From: Paraniabella hibiscisoli
GTDB taxonomy: Bacteria > Bacteroidota > Bacteroidia > Chitinophagales > Chitinophagaceae
Direction: 5' to 3'
NCBI RefSeq assembly: GCF_022512515.1
Contig: NZ_JAKWBK010000001.1
Location: 2,046,001 to 2,110,000, forward strand
Length of the DNA stretch: 64,000 bases
In this document: piece after piece, positions 32,652 to 43,915 of the stretch
Position numbering within the stretch: position 1 is the first letter of the stretch
How the letters are laid out: every line of letters starts with the position of its first letter
Position numbers and translations under genes: made by a program
The notes under the pieces: model-generated
Database searches by the model: none
Seen by the model: the letters and a program-made list of their open reading frames with translations, nothing else
Told to the model about the DNA's origin: nothing

Positions 32652-33188
32652 ATGACTTTTAAATTTATTGTGCTACTGTTATTCACAGTTTTCGCGATGG
32701 GCTCAAGGGCTCAAACAAGCCCTTTGCCGGCGGATACTATCTTGCAAAAAGCTTTTAACAAAGCAAGACTGGAGCATAAAAAAGTGTTCGTTATATTTCA
32801 TGCCTCCTGGTGTGGGTGGTGCCGAAAAATGGATGCTGCTATGAACGACCCGGCCTGTAAGCCTTTTTTTGACGCAAATTATATAGTTGAACATTTAACT
32901 ATCCTGGAGTCGAAAGATAAAAAGCACCTGGAGAACCCGGGGGCAGAAAATTTATTTAAAAAGTATGCGCCGGCTGACTCGGGAATTCCCTTCTGGCTGA
33001 TCTATGATGCAAACGGAACACTTGTGGCTGATGCTAAAATGCCGGATGGAAGCAATGCCGGTTGCCCGGCAACAGTCAACGAGGTAACACATCTGATCCG
33101 TACACTCAAAGCGTCTTCCTCCATAGATGAAAAGACCAGTAAAATTATTTTTGAACGTTTTCGCAAGAATGAACCGGTAAAACAATGA
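32652..33188 (+). CDS. Secreted thioredoxin-like protein
   Basis: Signal peptide (FIVLLLFTVFAMGSRAQ), then a thioredoxin fold with HASWCGWCRKMDAAMND, the CxxC redox site, and the cis-Pro region SGIPFWLIYDANG. Intact, 178 residues. Likely a periplasmic disulfide reductase or isomerase of the thioredoxin_7 group. A terminator follows 10 bases after the stop. Confidence 0.9.
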   Translation: MTFKFIVLLLFTVFAMGSRAQTSPLPADTILQKAFNKARLEHKKVFVIFHASWCGWCRKMDAAMNDPACKPFFDANYIVEHLTILESKDKKHLENPGAENLFKKYAPADSGIPFWLIYDANGTLVADAKMPDGSNAGCPATVNEVTHLIRTLKASSSIDEKTSKIIFERFRKNEPVKQ

Positions 33189-33198
33189 TAATCAAAAA

Positions 33199-33233
33199 CA
33201 GGCATCGCCCAAATTAGGGATGCCTGTTTTTTT
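33199..33233 (+). terminator. Terminator after the thioredoxin-like gene
   Basis: CAGGCATC and GATGCCTG form a perfect 8-base stem with a 12-base loop, followed by seven T. Confidence 0.8.
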
Positions 33234-33337
33234 GTAAAATCTTTAACAAACACTATTTTTATACCTACTTATGATATAAAATATTATAGAGAAACACCGG
33301 TATCCGCTGGAGAAGTTATTTTTCAGCGGATATTTTT

Positions 33338-34020
33338 TTATTGCAGCTGCTGCTCAGCCACCAGGGGATTATTCGTCTCAACTTTTCTGTAAAACCGTTT
33401 CTGAAAAACGAGCAATGTAATAACGCCGGTAGAGATGGCCATGTCGGCGATATTAAAGATGGGGCTGAAAAACTCGAAAGGCTCACCGCCTACCCAGGGT
33501 AACCAGGATGGATAAGTGGTTTTTACCATCGGGAAGTACAGCATATCTACCACGCTGCCATGGAGGAAAGAAGAATAGCCCTTGCCGCCCATAGAAGCAA
33601 TACCGCCATATCCTACATAGTCGCCTACTGCAGCGTCAAAATGTAGGCCTTTATCAAACAACATTCCGTAAAACATGCTGTCAATCAAATTACCTAAAGC
33701 GCCTGCATAAATAAGCGCCACGCAAACCATAAATCCCCTGGAATATTTTTCTTTTGCAAATTTTACGATCAGCCAGCTACCAAAAATAACAGCTACCAGC
33801 CTGAACAGGGTCAACGCTACCTTTCCCCTTCATTACCAAACTTCCACCCCCAGGCCATACCACTGTTCTCTATAAAATGTATACGAGCCCAATCCATACC
33901 AAAAAGACGAGTAACTTCACCAACAGGATAGTGCGTTTTGATGTATATTTTAACCACCTGATCTACTATGAGAATCAGTAGAATAATAATAATAGATGTG
34001 CTTAATTTACCTGCCTTCAT
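33338..34020 (-). CDS. lspA: Lipoprotein signal peptidase LspA (one frameshift)
   Basis: Aspartyl protease of the inner membrane that removes lipoprotein signal peptides. First membrane helix with IILLILIVDQVVKIYIK, then IHFIENSGMAWG. The two catalytic Asp are in ALGNLIDSMFYG and FNIADMAISTG. It carries the loop insertion common in Bacteroidota (GDYVGYGGIASMGG), about 227 residues. The frame breaks at about 33826; one more G gives NEGERVALTLFRL. It is needed for the many lipoproteins seen in this window. Confidence 0.94.
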
Positions 34021-34027
34021 AAGGTTG

Positions 34028-34035
34028 CAAAGATG
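34028..34035 (-). promoter_or_regulatory. -7-like box before lspA
   Basis: CATCTTTG on the minus strand, one mismatch to TAnnTTTG, 7 bases before the lspA ATG. The same sequence precedes folD. Confidence 0.3.
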
Positions 34036-34161
34036 ATTTTTAATTTTTAAATTTCAATGTTTAATTTACCAGCTTTAGGCAAAAAATTGCTAAAAACGCG
34101 TATTCCCGGTAATATCCGGCTCTTTTAAGAAGCAAATTTTGGCCGCAATAGACTTGCTGGC

Positions 34162-36625
34162 CTATTCACTCCAATATACTCTTTTTACTCTTTGGGAAAT
34201 GCCCGTCATTATTTCATAAGGAATGGTACCGATTGCTTTGGCCAGCTCTTCCACGGGGAGTCCATCACCAAAAACAATTACGTCATCACCTTCTGTCACA
34301 CCTTTTATATGGGTAACGTCAATCATTACCATATCCATACAAACCGTGCCTATAACCCTGGCTTTTTTACCTTGTACCAGCATATAACCCACACCGTTAC
34401 TTAAGCGCCGGGAGTAACCATCTGCATAGCCGATTCTTACTGTCGCGATGGTAGACTTGTGCGCAGCCACGCCCCGTCGATTATAACTTACCGTTTCACC
34501 CTTTTGGATTTGCTTGAGCTGGGCGATGGTGGATTTTAATGTAAGTGCCGGGTGTAATTTCTTAGCTATTTTTTTGCCCCGATACCGTATAAGCCAATGC
34601 CTAGCCGAACCATATCCAATTGCAGTTTCGGGAAACGGGCAATAGCTGAAGAGTTGGCTATATGAGTAAGAAAATCATATCCGATTTCTGCTTTTAGTAG
34701 ACTGGCGGCCTCTTTCAGCAACTCGTATTGATGCAGGGTAAAAGCATCTTCAACCGCATCCTCGCTGGCGGCCAAGTGGGAGAAAACAGATTGTACCTTC
34801 AGAAAGCTGTTATTCTTTAACTGTTGGGCTAGTGCCGGTACGTCCGTTATTGCAAATCCAAGCCGGTTCATACCGGTTTCAATTTCAATATGCACCGGGT
34901 AGTGCTTCAACCCCGAATTTTGTATATGCTTCCCGAAAGCATCCAGTTGCTCAAAAGAGAAAAGATCTGGCTCCAGCAGGTGCTCGGTAATAACATCAAA
35001 TGCGCTTGGCTCCGGGTTTAATACCATAATAGGGATAGAAATGCCTGCTCTACGTATTTCTACGCCTTCATCGGCGTAAGCTACTCCCAGGTAATCAGCT
35101 TTATGATATTGTAGTAAACCAGCTACTTCCGTTCCGCCGCTACCGTAAGCAAAAGCTTTCACCATCACCATCATTTTTGTAGATGGTTGCAGCAGTTGCT
35201 GAAATGTTTTAAAATTATGAGCAATAGCATTTAAATTGATCTCTAATATCGTTTGGTGGGCTTTCTGCTCCAACAACGATGCAATCTGTTCAAATTCAAA
35301 TACACGACCTCCTTTTACCAGTATGGCCTCGTCTCTGAAGCCAAAGGAGTGCAGGTGCTGTATGAAATCAGCTGTAGTAAGAAAAAATGATGGTCGATCT
35401 TTACCCTTTTGGCAGTGATCAACGAATGCATCACCAATTGCATTTTTCTCCAATACCTATGAACCGGGCTATTTTATGTTTTTGCAATTGCCCCAGAATG
35501 TTTTCGTATAATAATTCGGGATCACTGCCTGCCTGCAAAAAATCGGATAAAATCACCGTTTTAGAAAGCCCCTTGGCCTGTTGCTGCAGAAAGTGCAGGG
35601 CTATAGATAAGGAATCAATATCGGTGCTATAACTATCATTGATAAGAATGCAATTGTTGTTGCCTTTCTTAAACTCTAAACGCATATTTACAGGTTGAAG
35701 CAATGGTACCCGTTCCTGTAGCGCGTGAATGTCTGTTTCTAAATAGAGCGCAACCGTGCAAGCTGTAATGATGTTTTCTATGGAAGCGGCGTCTGTAAAA
35801 GACGTCTGAACTGAAAATTTATGCCCTGAATAGTTCAGGTTTATTTCAGTGCCTGCATTTTTCTTCTTTATAGAGGTTACCTGGAGTGGAAAGGTCTTTT
35901 TTTCCCCAGTAAAAAGTGGGTGTTGATAGCTGGTCTACCTGCTCTTTTATAAGTGTATCATCACCATTGGCAATAATTACACGGCTGTTTTTAAAAAGAA
36001 GTAGCTTCTCCTTTAGTTTTTCAGCATTGTTTTTAAAGCCTTCGCTATGTGCACTGCCAATATTGGTGATAACGCCAATAGTGGGTTGAATAATTTCCTG
36101 CAATTGCTGCATTTCGCCAGGTTGGCTGATGCCCGCTTCAAATAAGGCCAGGTCATTAGTGGGTTCTATTTCCCAAACGCTCAACGGCACACCTATTTGT
36201 GAATTATAGCTTTTAGGACTTCTTACAATAGTCTTATCTGCCTGCAAGAGCTGGTACAGCCATTCTTTTACGATGGTTTTGCCATTGCTTCCTGTTATAC
36301 CAATTACCTCTATATCAAATTGGGAACGGTGAAAAGAAGCGAGCTTTTGCAGCGCGCCCAATACATTATTTACTTCCAGGAATATGGCTCCCGGGTAACC
36401 CTTCGCACTGATTTTTTCTGAAACTACAAAATAGCGCAGGCCTGCTTTATACAATTCGGGTATAAAGAGATGTCCATCTCTTCTGGTGCCAGACAACGCA
36501 AAAAACAGGGAGGACTCGGGGTTGATCAGCTTCCTGCTATCTGTAAGTAAGGTATAAATGGATGCCCTGGGTACAGATTGCCCGGATAATTTAAGCGCGT
36601 GTGCAATATCCTGTAGCGTATACAT
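34162..36625 (-). CDS. murF-alr: Bifunctional MurF-alanine racemase fusion (three or more frameshifts)
   Basis: The N-terminal half is MurF, which adds D-Ala-D-Ala to the peptidoglycan precursor: ATP site EVIGITGSNGKTIVKEWLY and NIGSAHSEGFKNNAEK. The C-terminal half is PLP-dependent alanine racemase: MVMVKAFAYGSGG with the PLP Lys, IEIETGMNRLGF, VFSHLAASED, TVRIGYADGYSRRL, VCMDMVMIDVT, and catalytic Tyr in ETVSYNRRG. This fusion is typical of Bacteroidota. About 820 residues. Breaks at about 35890, about 35440 and about 34570 (A-run, gives AKKIAKKLHPALTL). Parts of the MurF C-terminus stay uncertain. It lies 8 bases downstream of the TerC gene. Confidence 0.93.
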
Positions 36626-36633
36626 GACCCTTA

Positions 36634-37610
36634 TTAATCGTTTGGCGTGTCAGCAATCTTGTCATCCTCATCAGGTACTCCTTTTCGTTTTTTCAAAATC
36701 GAGTAAACGATGCTGCCTGTAATACAAAGTACAATTACCAATAGTGAAAGCACTACCTGTTGCGATTTTCCTAACCACTGCGAGATCCAGTGTTCTCCCA
36801 GCATTTTGGCTCCGATGAAAATAAGTACGATGGCGATACCTTGCTGCAGGTAATCGAATTTTGTAATAGCTCCTCTTAACAAAAAGAATAAGGAACGGAG
36901 ACCTAATACTGCAAAAATATTCGAAGTGTAGATCACCATTTTGTTGGTAGAAATACCCATTACTGCAGGAATAGAGTCTACTGCAAAAACCAGGTCAATA
37001 ACAGAAAGCATAACTACTACCACAAATAGCATCGTGTAGCGTCTTTTTCCATCTTCTTTAATCAAATACTTGCCACCACCATCATGTGGGACCACCGGCA
37101 ACACTTTTTTGATCCATTTGTAAACAGGATGTGCCTTCGGGTCAAACTCTTCATCATCGCCGGCAGTAAACATTTTAATACCCGTATAAACCAGGAAGGC
37201 CCCAAATACATATAATATCCAGTGAAAGCGGTTTACCAGTTCCACACCTACGGTTATGAAAATAATACGGAAAACAATGGCCATTAATACCCCGAAAAGC
37301 AACGCACGGCTATAGTAGATCTCTTTAACCCTGAATGCATTGAAAATTAATATAAACACGAAAATATTGTCGATACTCAGGCTTTTTTCCATGAGGTAGG
37401 CGCTGAGGTACTCAATGCAATGGTTTTGTTTTCTTCAAAAAGGAGGAAAACGAAAAAGCCAAGTCCTAAAGCCACCCAGAATACAGATTGCCAAAGCGCT
37501 GTTTTAATGGTAATAGCCGTGTTCTTCTTGCTAAAAAGCCCCATATCGAACACAAGGGCAATAACGATTACAATACCAAATACGAGGTAAGAAATTTGAT
37601 CGGGTGTCAT
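36634..37610 (-). CDS. TerC family (Alx-like) membrane protein (one frameshift)
   Basis: A second TerC-family protein, of the longer Alx-like branch, with nine or so membrane segments. It has SLSIDNIFVFILIFNAF and IDLVFAVDSIPAVMGIS, the acidic intramembrane motifs, and a cytosolic loop AGDDEEFDPKAHP. About 325 residues. The frame breaks at about 37398, where one G restores TIALEYLSAYLMEKSLS. Family members export Mn2+ or protect envelope function. It differs in layout from the TerC gene at 11170-11997. Confidence 0.93.
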
Positions 37611-37642
37611 GAAATTGTTGAATTGGATAAGATATAGAGGTG

Positions 37643-38002
37643 CTACACTGCGAAACTTTCGCCGCAGGCACAGGTGCGGGCTGCATTAGGGTTATTGAAA
37701 AAGAAGCCCTTGCCGCTGAGTCCCTCAGAAAAGTCAAGCATAGTGCCTAACAGATATAAAAGACTTTTCATATCTGTCACTATTTTAATTCCATTGTCTT
37801 CAAAAACCTGGTCTTTAGGTTTTTCTTCGCTGTCAAAGTCCAGTTTATAGCTCAAGCCCGAGCAGCCGCCGCTCACCACGCTCACCCTCACAAAGCTCTT
37901 TGTTCCCTTCTCAAGGTTTTCAGCAAGAATTTGCTCTATACGAGCTTTTGCGGTATCACTTATTTTGATGCTATCTGCAGAAAATGTATTGTTCATCCCC
38001 AT
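37643..38002 (-). CDS. A-type iron-sulfur carrier (IscA/ErpA/HesB family)
   Basis: Receives or delivers Fe-S clusters. Intact, 119 residues. The conserved cysteines are in VSVVSGGCSGLSYKLD and the C-terminal ARTCACGESF. The start is either MGMNN at 38002 or MNN two codons later. No isc or suf genes are adjacent. It is followed on the same strand by the Alx-like TerC gene and murF-alr. Confidence 0.94.
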   Translation of the reverse strand: MGMNNTFSADSIKISDTAKARIEQILAENLEKGTKSFVRVSVVSGGCSGLSYKLDFDSEEKPKDQVFEDNGIKIVTDMKSLLYLLGTMLDFSEGLSGKGFFFNNPNAARTCACGESFAV

Positions 38003-38068
38003 TTTTTTAATAACTAACGGCCTTCCTGCTCATTTGTTTAACTGCTGCCGTATAGCATGTGTAAAATG

Positions 38069-38076
38069 CAAAGTTA
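38069..38076 (-). promoter_or_regulatory. Bacteroidetes -7 box before the Fe-S carrier gene
   Basis: TAACTTTG on the minus strand fits TAnnTTTG and lies about 66 bases before the start codon. No consensus -33 TTTG is seen at the expected spacing. Confidence 0.4.
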
Positions 38077-38252
38077 CCACATTATTGAAAGAGTTGCAGC
38101 ACCGGCCTTCGTTATATTTTAGCTGGCTCATGCACCATAGAATTGAGATAAATGGTTGTTTATCAGGTAAATTTGCAAGCAGGGAGCGAATAAAACAGGA
38201 TTTCTTACTTTTACCACGATTCGTATTGATTGTTTAACCGTTTTATAGTACT

Positions 38253-38809
38253 ATGAAATTACTTCAACCTCTGATCTTATTTATCTTCTTTTTTGCTCCT
38301 GCGGATTGAGTGAACGGGAAAAGGCGATGAAGCATAAAGAAACAGAACTCAACGACCGGCAGCAGGCATTAGTGTTATGGGAGCAGCAGCTCACTCAAAA
38401 AGAGAGCGCTTTAAAAGACCGGGAACACCGGCTGGATAGCACTAAAAGAGAAATAGACTCGGTAGTGATACATGGTCCGTCGGTTGTAGGCAAATGGCAA
38501 ATAAAAATGCAATGCGTAGAAACCTCCTGCGCAGGCTCTGCCATAGGAGATGTAAAAACAGAACAGTGGGAATTTGCGAGCGAAGGAAATGAAGTGATAG
38601 TAAAAGCCTACTCGGGCAAGAATTTAACCCGTATTTATAACGGAAGCTACACCAGGCGGGGTATGCAGCTGGTAGATAAAGGCGCATTGAGTGCAACAAC
38701 AATGGAAGTAACCTTAAGAATGTTGAATGAAAAGAAAATGGATGGGTTGAGGGAGATTACCTTACCCGATTGTAAAACAACTTATTCGATCACCGCCGAC
38801 CGTTTATAA
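38253..38809 (+). CDS. Coiled-coil lipoprotein (one frameshift)
   Basis: Adding one T in the 6-T run at about 38296 gives MKLLQPLILFIFFFCSCG, a lipobox signal, in front of the open frame. Then comes a charged heptad region (KETELNDRQQALVLWEQQL, ALKDREHRLDSTKREID) predicted as coiled coil, and a C-terminal beta domain with VVGKWQIKMQC and EQWEFASEGNEV resembling lipocalin-like repeats. About 185 residues; function unknown. The antiporter gene follows 15 bases later, so they may be cotranscribed. Confidence 0.75.
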
Positions 38810-38824
38810 AAGAGGTGTAAATAT

Positions 38825-40986
38825 ATGGTGCTACTACTTTCGTCTTTGGATTTTAGCCTGCCGCTGACCAACCCGGTGATCATATTCGCCCTGGTGCTTT
38901 TTATTATTTTGTTTGCGCCCATTATTTTCAGCAAAATAAAGGTGCCGCATATCATCGGGTTGATCATTGCAGGTGTATTGGTGGGGCCTCACGGGCTGAA
39001 CCTGTTGAAGCGTGATACCAGTATTGTATTGTTTGGTACGGTGGGCTTATTATATATCATGTTTCTGGCTGGCCTTGAAATAGATTTAGCCGAATTTAAA
39101 AAGAACAGGAAGAAAATATTTGTTTTTGGGCTACTCACTTTCCTGCTGCCGCTTATTTGTGGTACGTTGGCTGCTTATTATATTTTAGGATACAGTTTTT
39201 TATCCTCTCTTTTACTGGCCAGCATGTTCTCAACACATACGCTGGTAGCCTATCCCATTGCCAGCAAGTATGGTGTTATACGCAACCGGGCAGTAGCCAT
39301 GGCAGTGGGAGGTACTATGATCACGGACACGGTAGCCTTGCTTTTACTGGCTGCTATATCCGGTATGGCAAAAGAACAGGTGTCTGCTACATTCTGGGTA
39401 CAATTGGGCTTATCCTCTATCGTTTTTGTATGTGTTGTATTGTTCCTGTTTCCTGTAATTGCCCGTTGGTTTTTTAAGAAGTTTGACGATAGTGTATCTC
39501 AGTATGTTTTTGTATTGGGAATGGTTTTCCTCGCATCCTTTCTTGCAGAAGCCGCAGGGATAGAAGCGATTATCGGGGCATTTTTTCGGGGCTTGTTTTA
39601 AACCGGTTTGTACCTCACAGCTCTGCGTTAATGAACCGGATCAATTTCGTAGGTAACGCCCTGTTCATTCCCTTTTTCTCATAAGTGTGGGTATGCTGGT
39701 AGATGTAAAAGTACTGGTGAAAGGATTGGGTGCAGCTAAAGTAGCTGCGGTGATTATTGTGGTTGCTTTGATTACGAAGTATGTAGCAGCCTGGGTAACT
39801 CAAAAATATTTAAGCTTACAACAACCGAAGGCCGGATGCTTTTTGGCCTTAGCGCCTCCCATGCTGCTGCCACGCTGGCTATTATCCTGGTGGGTTATAA
39901 TATTATTATCGGGGAAACGGCTACCGGCGAGCCCATTCGTTTGCTGGATGAGGATGTACTGAATGGAACCATATTGCTGATTTTGGTGAGCTGCGGCGTA
40001 GGGTCTTTCGTGACCGAAAGATCAGCTAAAAAGCTGGCCTTACAGGAGGATGAGCAGATACCTGATGTTGAAGCGGCCGAAACGAGTGAAAAATATTGAT
40101 TTCTTTAGCCTACCCGGAAATTGCCACAGATATGGTGGACCTGGGAGTACTGTTGAAACCTAAAAAAGCAATGTTCCGCTTTACGGCCTGCACATTGTAG
40201 CTGACGCAGCAGAGGGATCCAATGCTGCCGGAAGAGGTAAAAAGATACTTGAAAATGCCGTATCGCATGCCGCAGCCTCCGAAAATACCATGAGCCCTTT
40301 AATGAGGTACGACTCCAGTATCAGCAATGGTATTGTTTATACCATTAAAGAACAGCAGGTAACCGATATTGTTATAGGCTTACACAAAAATGCAGACCAA
40401 AAAGTTTTTTTGGAGAGGTGGCCGAAAATATCATTAAAAGAATTTACGAAACAATTTATGTATACAAACCTGCACAGCCGTTTAATACTTTAAAACGGAT
40501 GATCGTTGCCGTTCCTCCCAATGCGGAGACAGAACCTGGTTTTGTGCATTGGTTGCAAAGATAACGCTGCTATCGCAGGAATCGGGGATGAAAGTTGGTT
40601 TCCATGGAATGGGTGCAACGTTGGCTGCCATACAGTCTGTAGCCCAGCGGGATAATAGCAACCTGCAGACCTCTTACAATGAATTTAATAACTGGGATGA
40701 CTTCCTGATTTTTACAAGAGAGTTGAACACTAACGATCTGTTTGTGATCATTTCTTCGCGTAAGGGTTATAACTCTTATTTGCCCCAGTTCAATAAACTG
40801 CCTTATTACCTAACTAACTATTTCAATAAGCTCAGCTATATCATACTGTACCCTGAGCAATTAGAAACAGGTATCAACATGAGTGATATTCAACAAGCAG
40901 ATGGTAAATTAATTGAAACGCTGAGTGAGCAGATTGGGGCTATCAATAAGGCCGGTAAATACCTGCGCAATCTCTGGAAGAAATAG
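38825..40986 (+). CDS. CPA2 cation:proton antiporter with C-terminal stress-protein-like domain (six or so frameshifts)
   Basis: Kef-type membrane exchanger. About 400 residues of membrane domain, with [53 protein letters not shown] and [16 protein letters not shown] cytosolic tail of about 300 residues follows; [26 protein letters not shown] and [11 protein letters not shown] fit two tandem UspA-like halves. A -GGTG- ribosome site (AGAGGTG) precedes the ATG. Breaks at about 39587, 39680, 39828, 40098, 40172, 40410 and 40557. About 720 residues. The ion (Na+ or K+) is unknown. Confidence 0.88.
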
Positions 40987-40992
40987 CTGCAT

Positions 40993-41340
40993 TTAACTGA
41001 TCTTCTGCCCGTTTTTTACCGGTTTATCAGGTGTCAATAAAGTAACTTCTTTATCGGCGCCCAAAACACCCAATACCAGGCATTCACTAAAGAAATTGGC
41101 GATTTGCTTTACAGGGAAGTTAACTACGGCAATCACCTGCTTATTGATTAGCTCTTCGGGCTGGTATAGCCTGGTGATCTGTGCTGATGATTTCAGCGTA
41201 CCGAGCTCCTCTCCAAAATCAATCAACAGTTTATAGGCCGGATTACGTACCTCAGCAAATACTTCTGCCTGTACAATTGTTCCAACGCGAATATCTATTT
41301 TTTCAAAATCGTTCCAGCTTATCGATTCAGCTATGTTCAT
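40993..41340 (-). CDS. csaA: CsaA-type tRNA-binding domain protein
   Basis: Intact 115-residue OB-fold protein of the CsaA group: WNDFEKIDIRVGTIVQAEVF, AYKLLIDFG, KSSAQITRLY, VIAVVNFPVKQIA and FFSECLVLG. It binds tRNA or acts as an export-related chaperone in characterised relatives. It ends 6 bases from the antiporter stop and starts 5 bases after the CPA1 antiporter stop. Confidence 0.93.
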   Translation of the reverse strand: MNIAESISWNDFEKIDIRVGTIVQAEVFAEVRNPAYKLLIDFGEELGTLKSSAQITRLYQPEELINKQVIAVVNFPVKQIANFFSECLVLGVLGADKEVTLLTPDKPVKNGQKIS

Positions 41341-41345
41341 AAATA

Positions 41346-42947
41346 TTAATGTTGAAAGCCTGTAAGTTTTGTTTCATCAAAGTCCAGTTGCATTTCCAGG
41401 TTGCGCAATACCACATCGTCAAATTTACGCTCCCGGCGTATTTTATGTAGTTCTACCCTTTGCAATTTAATGATATCCCTTATCACATCCCGGTTACGTG
41501 CAGCGGCAGCCTGGAAATGTTCGGAGTGGTCAATGCAGCTGAATTTATCGGTCAGTAGCTCCAGCTCATTCTCCAGCTTGGTTTTCTGGTGACGAACCAG
41601 GCTATTTTCGGTAAGATCGCCGCCGTAATCATTGTTGATCTTTTCAAGAGCGACCTGTTTCAATTGCTTTTGTATAATGGCTTCCTGCTTTTCATGAGGA
41701 ACTTTTACTTCGTCCTCTTCTACCTTTATCCATCTTAAAACCGCCGGCAGCAGTAAACCTTGTCCAACCAGGGTGATGAGGATGATCACAAAAGTGACGA
41801 ACAGGATAATATTGCGATGCGGCAGGTTTAAAGGGATTGACAGCGCTGCGGCTAAAGATACCACGCCACGCATAGCCGCAAAGCTGATAATGAATGGTTC
41901 CTTCCAATTGGGCTTAGGCCGGGTAAGCCGGATCTTTTTAAAACAGAACCCCGGTAAATAGGCTAATGCGTAGCTGTAAAGCAGGCGTAATGCGATCATG
42001 GCACCACCTATAATAACAGCATATTTGATACCTTCTGCAATAGAATAATCTTTCATGCCGGCCACAACTACCGGTAGCTCTAAGCCAATGAGTACAAATA
42101 CAATGGCATTAATGGTAAAAATCAAAGTGCTCCAAACAGCACCGGCCTGTATACGCGCAGTATGGCTTAAAAAGCAATGAGAGTGGTACGACATCATTAG
42201 TCCCCCGCTCACCACCGCTAATACACCTGAAAAGTGAAAATGCTCTGCCGTGATATACATTACATAGGGAACAATTAGGGTAATAATCGTATCGATATTA
42301 GAATTAGACGGGATAATGCGTAACAACGCAGAAAACAGGTAGCCAACAGCCAGGCCAATGGCAATGCCCATAACGGCCATCATAAAAAAGTCGCCCAGGG
42401 CCTGCTTAAACACAAACTGGCCGGTTAGTGCTGCCGCAAGAGCAAATTTAAAAACAATAAGACTGGAGGCATCATTGATCAGGCTTTCTCCCTCAAGTAC
42501 CGTAATTGTTTTTTGAGGTATTTTCAGGTGTTTTAAAACCGAAGTGGCTGCTACCGCATCTGGTGGAGAATTGACACCTCCCAAAAGAAACCCCATGGCG
42601 AGCGTAAGCCCTGGAATTAATGAGGACGAAATATAAGCCACTATCAGCGATGTAAGAAATACCAACCCAAAGGCCATCCAGGAGATCTGTTTCCGGTGCT
42701 TCCAGAAATCTTTCCAGGATGTAAACCAGGCTGCTTCGAATAATATGGGCGGTAAAAAAATAAGAAATACAATATCGGGATCAATCTGAAATGCGGGCAT
42801 ACCCGGAACAAGGCTGACAATCAACCCTGCAATTACTAAAAAGATAGGGTAGGCTACTTTCAGCTTCTGACCGATAAGCACCAGCATCATTACACTAAAA
42901 GCAACTGCTATAGCAATTAATACATAATTCTGAATCATATAAAACAA
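41346..42947 (-). CDS. CPA1 Na+/H+ antiporter
   Basis: Intact 533-residue exchanger with about 12 membrane segments: FLIFLPPILFEAAWFTSW, GGVNSPPDAVAATSVL (ion-binding Asp) and LEGESLINDASSLIVFK, typical CPA1 motifs. A cytosolic tail of about 120 residues is charged and helical. Shares no strong likeness with the CPA2 gene just upstream on the other strand. csaA follows directly downstream. Confidence 0.95.
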   Translation of the reverse strand: MFYMIQNYVLIAIAVAFSVMMLVLIGQKLKVAYPIFLVIAGLIVSLVPGMPAFQIDPDIVFLIFLPPILFEAAWFTSWKDFWKHRKQISWMAFGLVFLTSLIVAYISSSLIPGLTLAMGFLLGGVNSPPDAVAATSVLKHLKIPQKTITVLEGESLINDASSLIVFKFALAAALTGQFVFKQALGDFFMMAVMGIAIGLAVGYLFSALLRIIPSNSNIDTIITLIVPYVMYITAEHFHFSGVLAVVSGGLMMSYHSHCFLSHTARIQAGAVWSTLIFTINAIVFVLIGLELPVVVAGMKDYSIAEGIKYAVIIGGAMIALRLLYSYALAYLPGFCFKKIRLTRPKPNWKEPFIISFAAMRGVVSLAAALSIPLNLPHRNIILFVTFVIILITLVGQGLLLPAVLRWIKVEEDEVKVPHEKQEAIIQKQLKQVALEKINNDYGGDLTENSLVRHQKTKLENELELLTDKFSCIDHSEHFQAAAARNRDVIRDIIKLQRVELHKIRRERKFDDVVLRNLEMQLDFDETKLTGFQH

Positions 42948-43063
42948 TTTGAATTGGCCTTCAACTTAAACGAAAAATTTCCTCACAACAACATTAATGA
43001 ATTTCGCCTGGATTGCCTTTTGGAAAATTCGGTTTAGAATAACATACAAAGATTGCTTTTTGT

Positions 43064-43602
43064 TTATTGGCCTTCACTGAGTCTTTTAAGCTCCTGCAAA
43101 CTAAGGGCATAATTGGTTGCTATAGTTTTTTGGGGGTTTTTAAACAGCGTTATAATGTTGAGCGGATAGGGGACATTACTATTGAAATTAATTTTTACAT
43201 GAGTAGTGTTGCTTATTGGCTGTAAGCTGATATATGTTTTTGCGCGGGTTTTATAAGGGGCATAAACCATGATGTCTAACGTCACATCTCTGAAAGTTGT
43301 GAGCTGTGAAATGGTTATGCAACCTTTTCCCAGTTCAGTACTGTCACTTTCCCAGCAAAAACTCGATCCAGAACGGCCTTCATTTCCACCAATAGACGTT
43401 TTCATCATTTTATCACGCTTAAACCATGCATTCCAGCTATTTAAGGCTGTTAAATTGCTTGTGAAATTCAGACGTCTTCAACGGGAGCATTTATATGAAT
43501 GGTTTGTTGAACCTTAATATTGCTATCTACAAATGCAGCGGTGATCAAAACCATCGCTGATAAGACGAGTAAGGCAATAAGCAATTTTTTAAGAATACCC
43601 AT
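43064..43602 (-). CDS. SRPBCC-family protein (one frameshift)
   Basis: Membrane-anchored or exported START/polyketide-cyclase-like protein. ATG 43602 gives a hydrophobic N-terminus (KKLLIALLVLSAMVLITAAF). Then VQQTIHINAPVEDV and, with one G added at about 43478, WNFTSNLTALNSWNAWFK, the family pattern of N, L, W residues, followed by GSSFCWESD and C-terminal LQELKRLSEG. About 180 residues. An alternative in-frame ATG lies at 43623. Ligand unknown. Confidence 0.8.
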
Positions 43603-43915
43603 TTTTGAGCGTTCAATTTCCATTAAATAAACAGTTAACTTTTTCGGCTATACCTATAGTTTTGTAAAATCTGTTCAAAAAATTTCGGGAATCTATGATA
43701 GAGATGCGTTGTTAATATCAGTTCAGTTCATTGTTTAGTTCCTAAAGTTAGCAAAACCTTGCTGAAAAAAGATTATTTGTAAAATACTGTAGAAAAGAAA
43801 TTTAAACCTGCCATTAAATACCTGCGGTGTTTTTGCTTTGCAACAATACTAACGCCATCTCCATTATTCAGGCATCAAAGCTCTATTGAAATTGTTTAAT
43901 CAATATGTTCTTTTC
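43603..43915. other. Gap between the SRPBCC and YciI genes
   Basis: No gene and no strong hairpin. It presumably holds the promoter of the SRPBCC gene. TAACTTTA on the minus strand near 43750 resembles a -7 box with one mismatch. Confidence 0.35.

Noticed and set aside
36634..37642. Mn2+ (yybP-ykoY) riboswitch before the TerC gene
   Set aside because: Only 32 bases separate this gene from the one upstream, too short for the riboswitch, and no matching loops are seen.
39157..39477. Plus-strand frame inside the CPA2 antiporter
   Set aside because: Out-of-frame reading of the antiporter's membrane domain, rich in Cys and Tyr.
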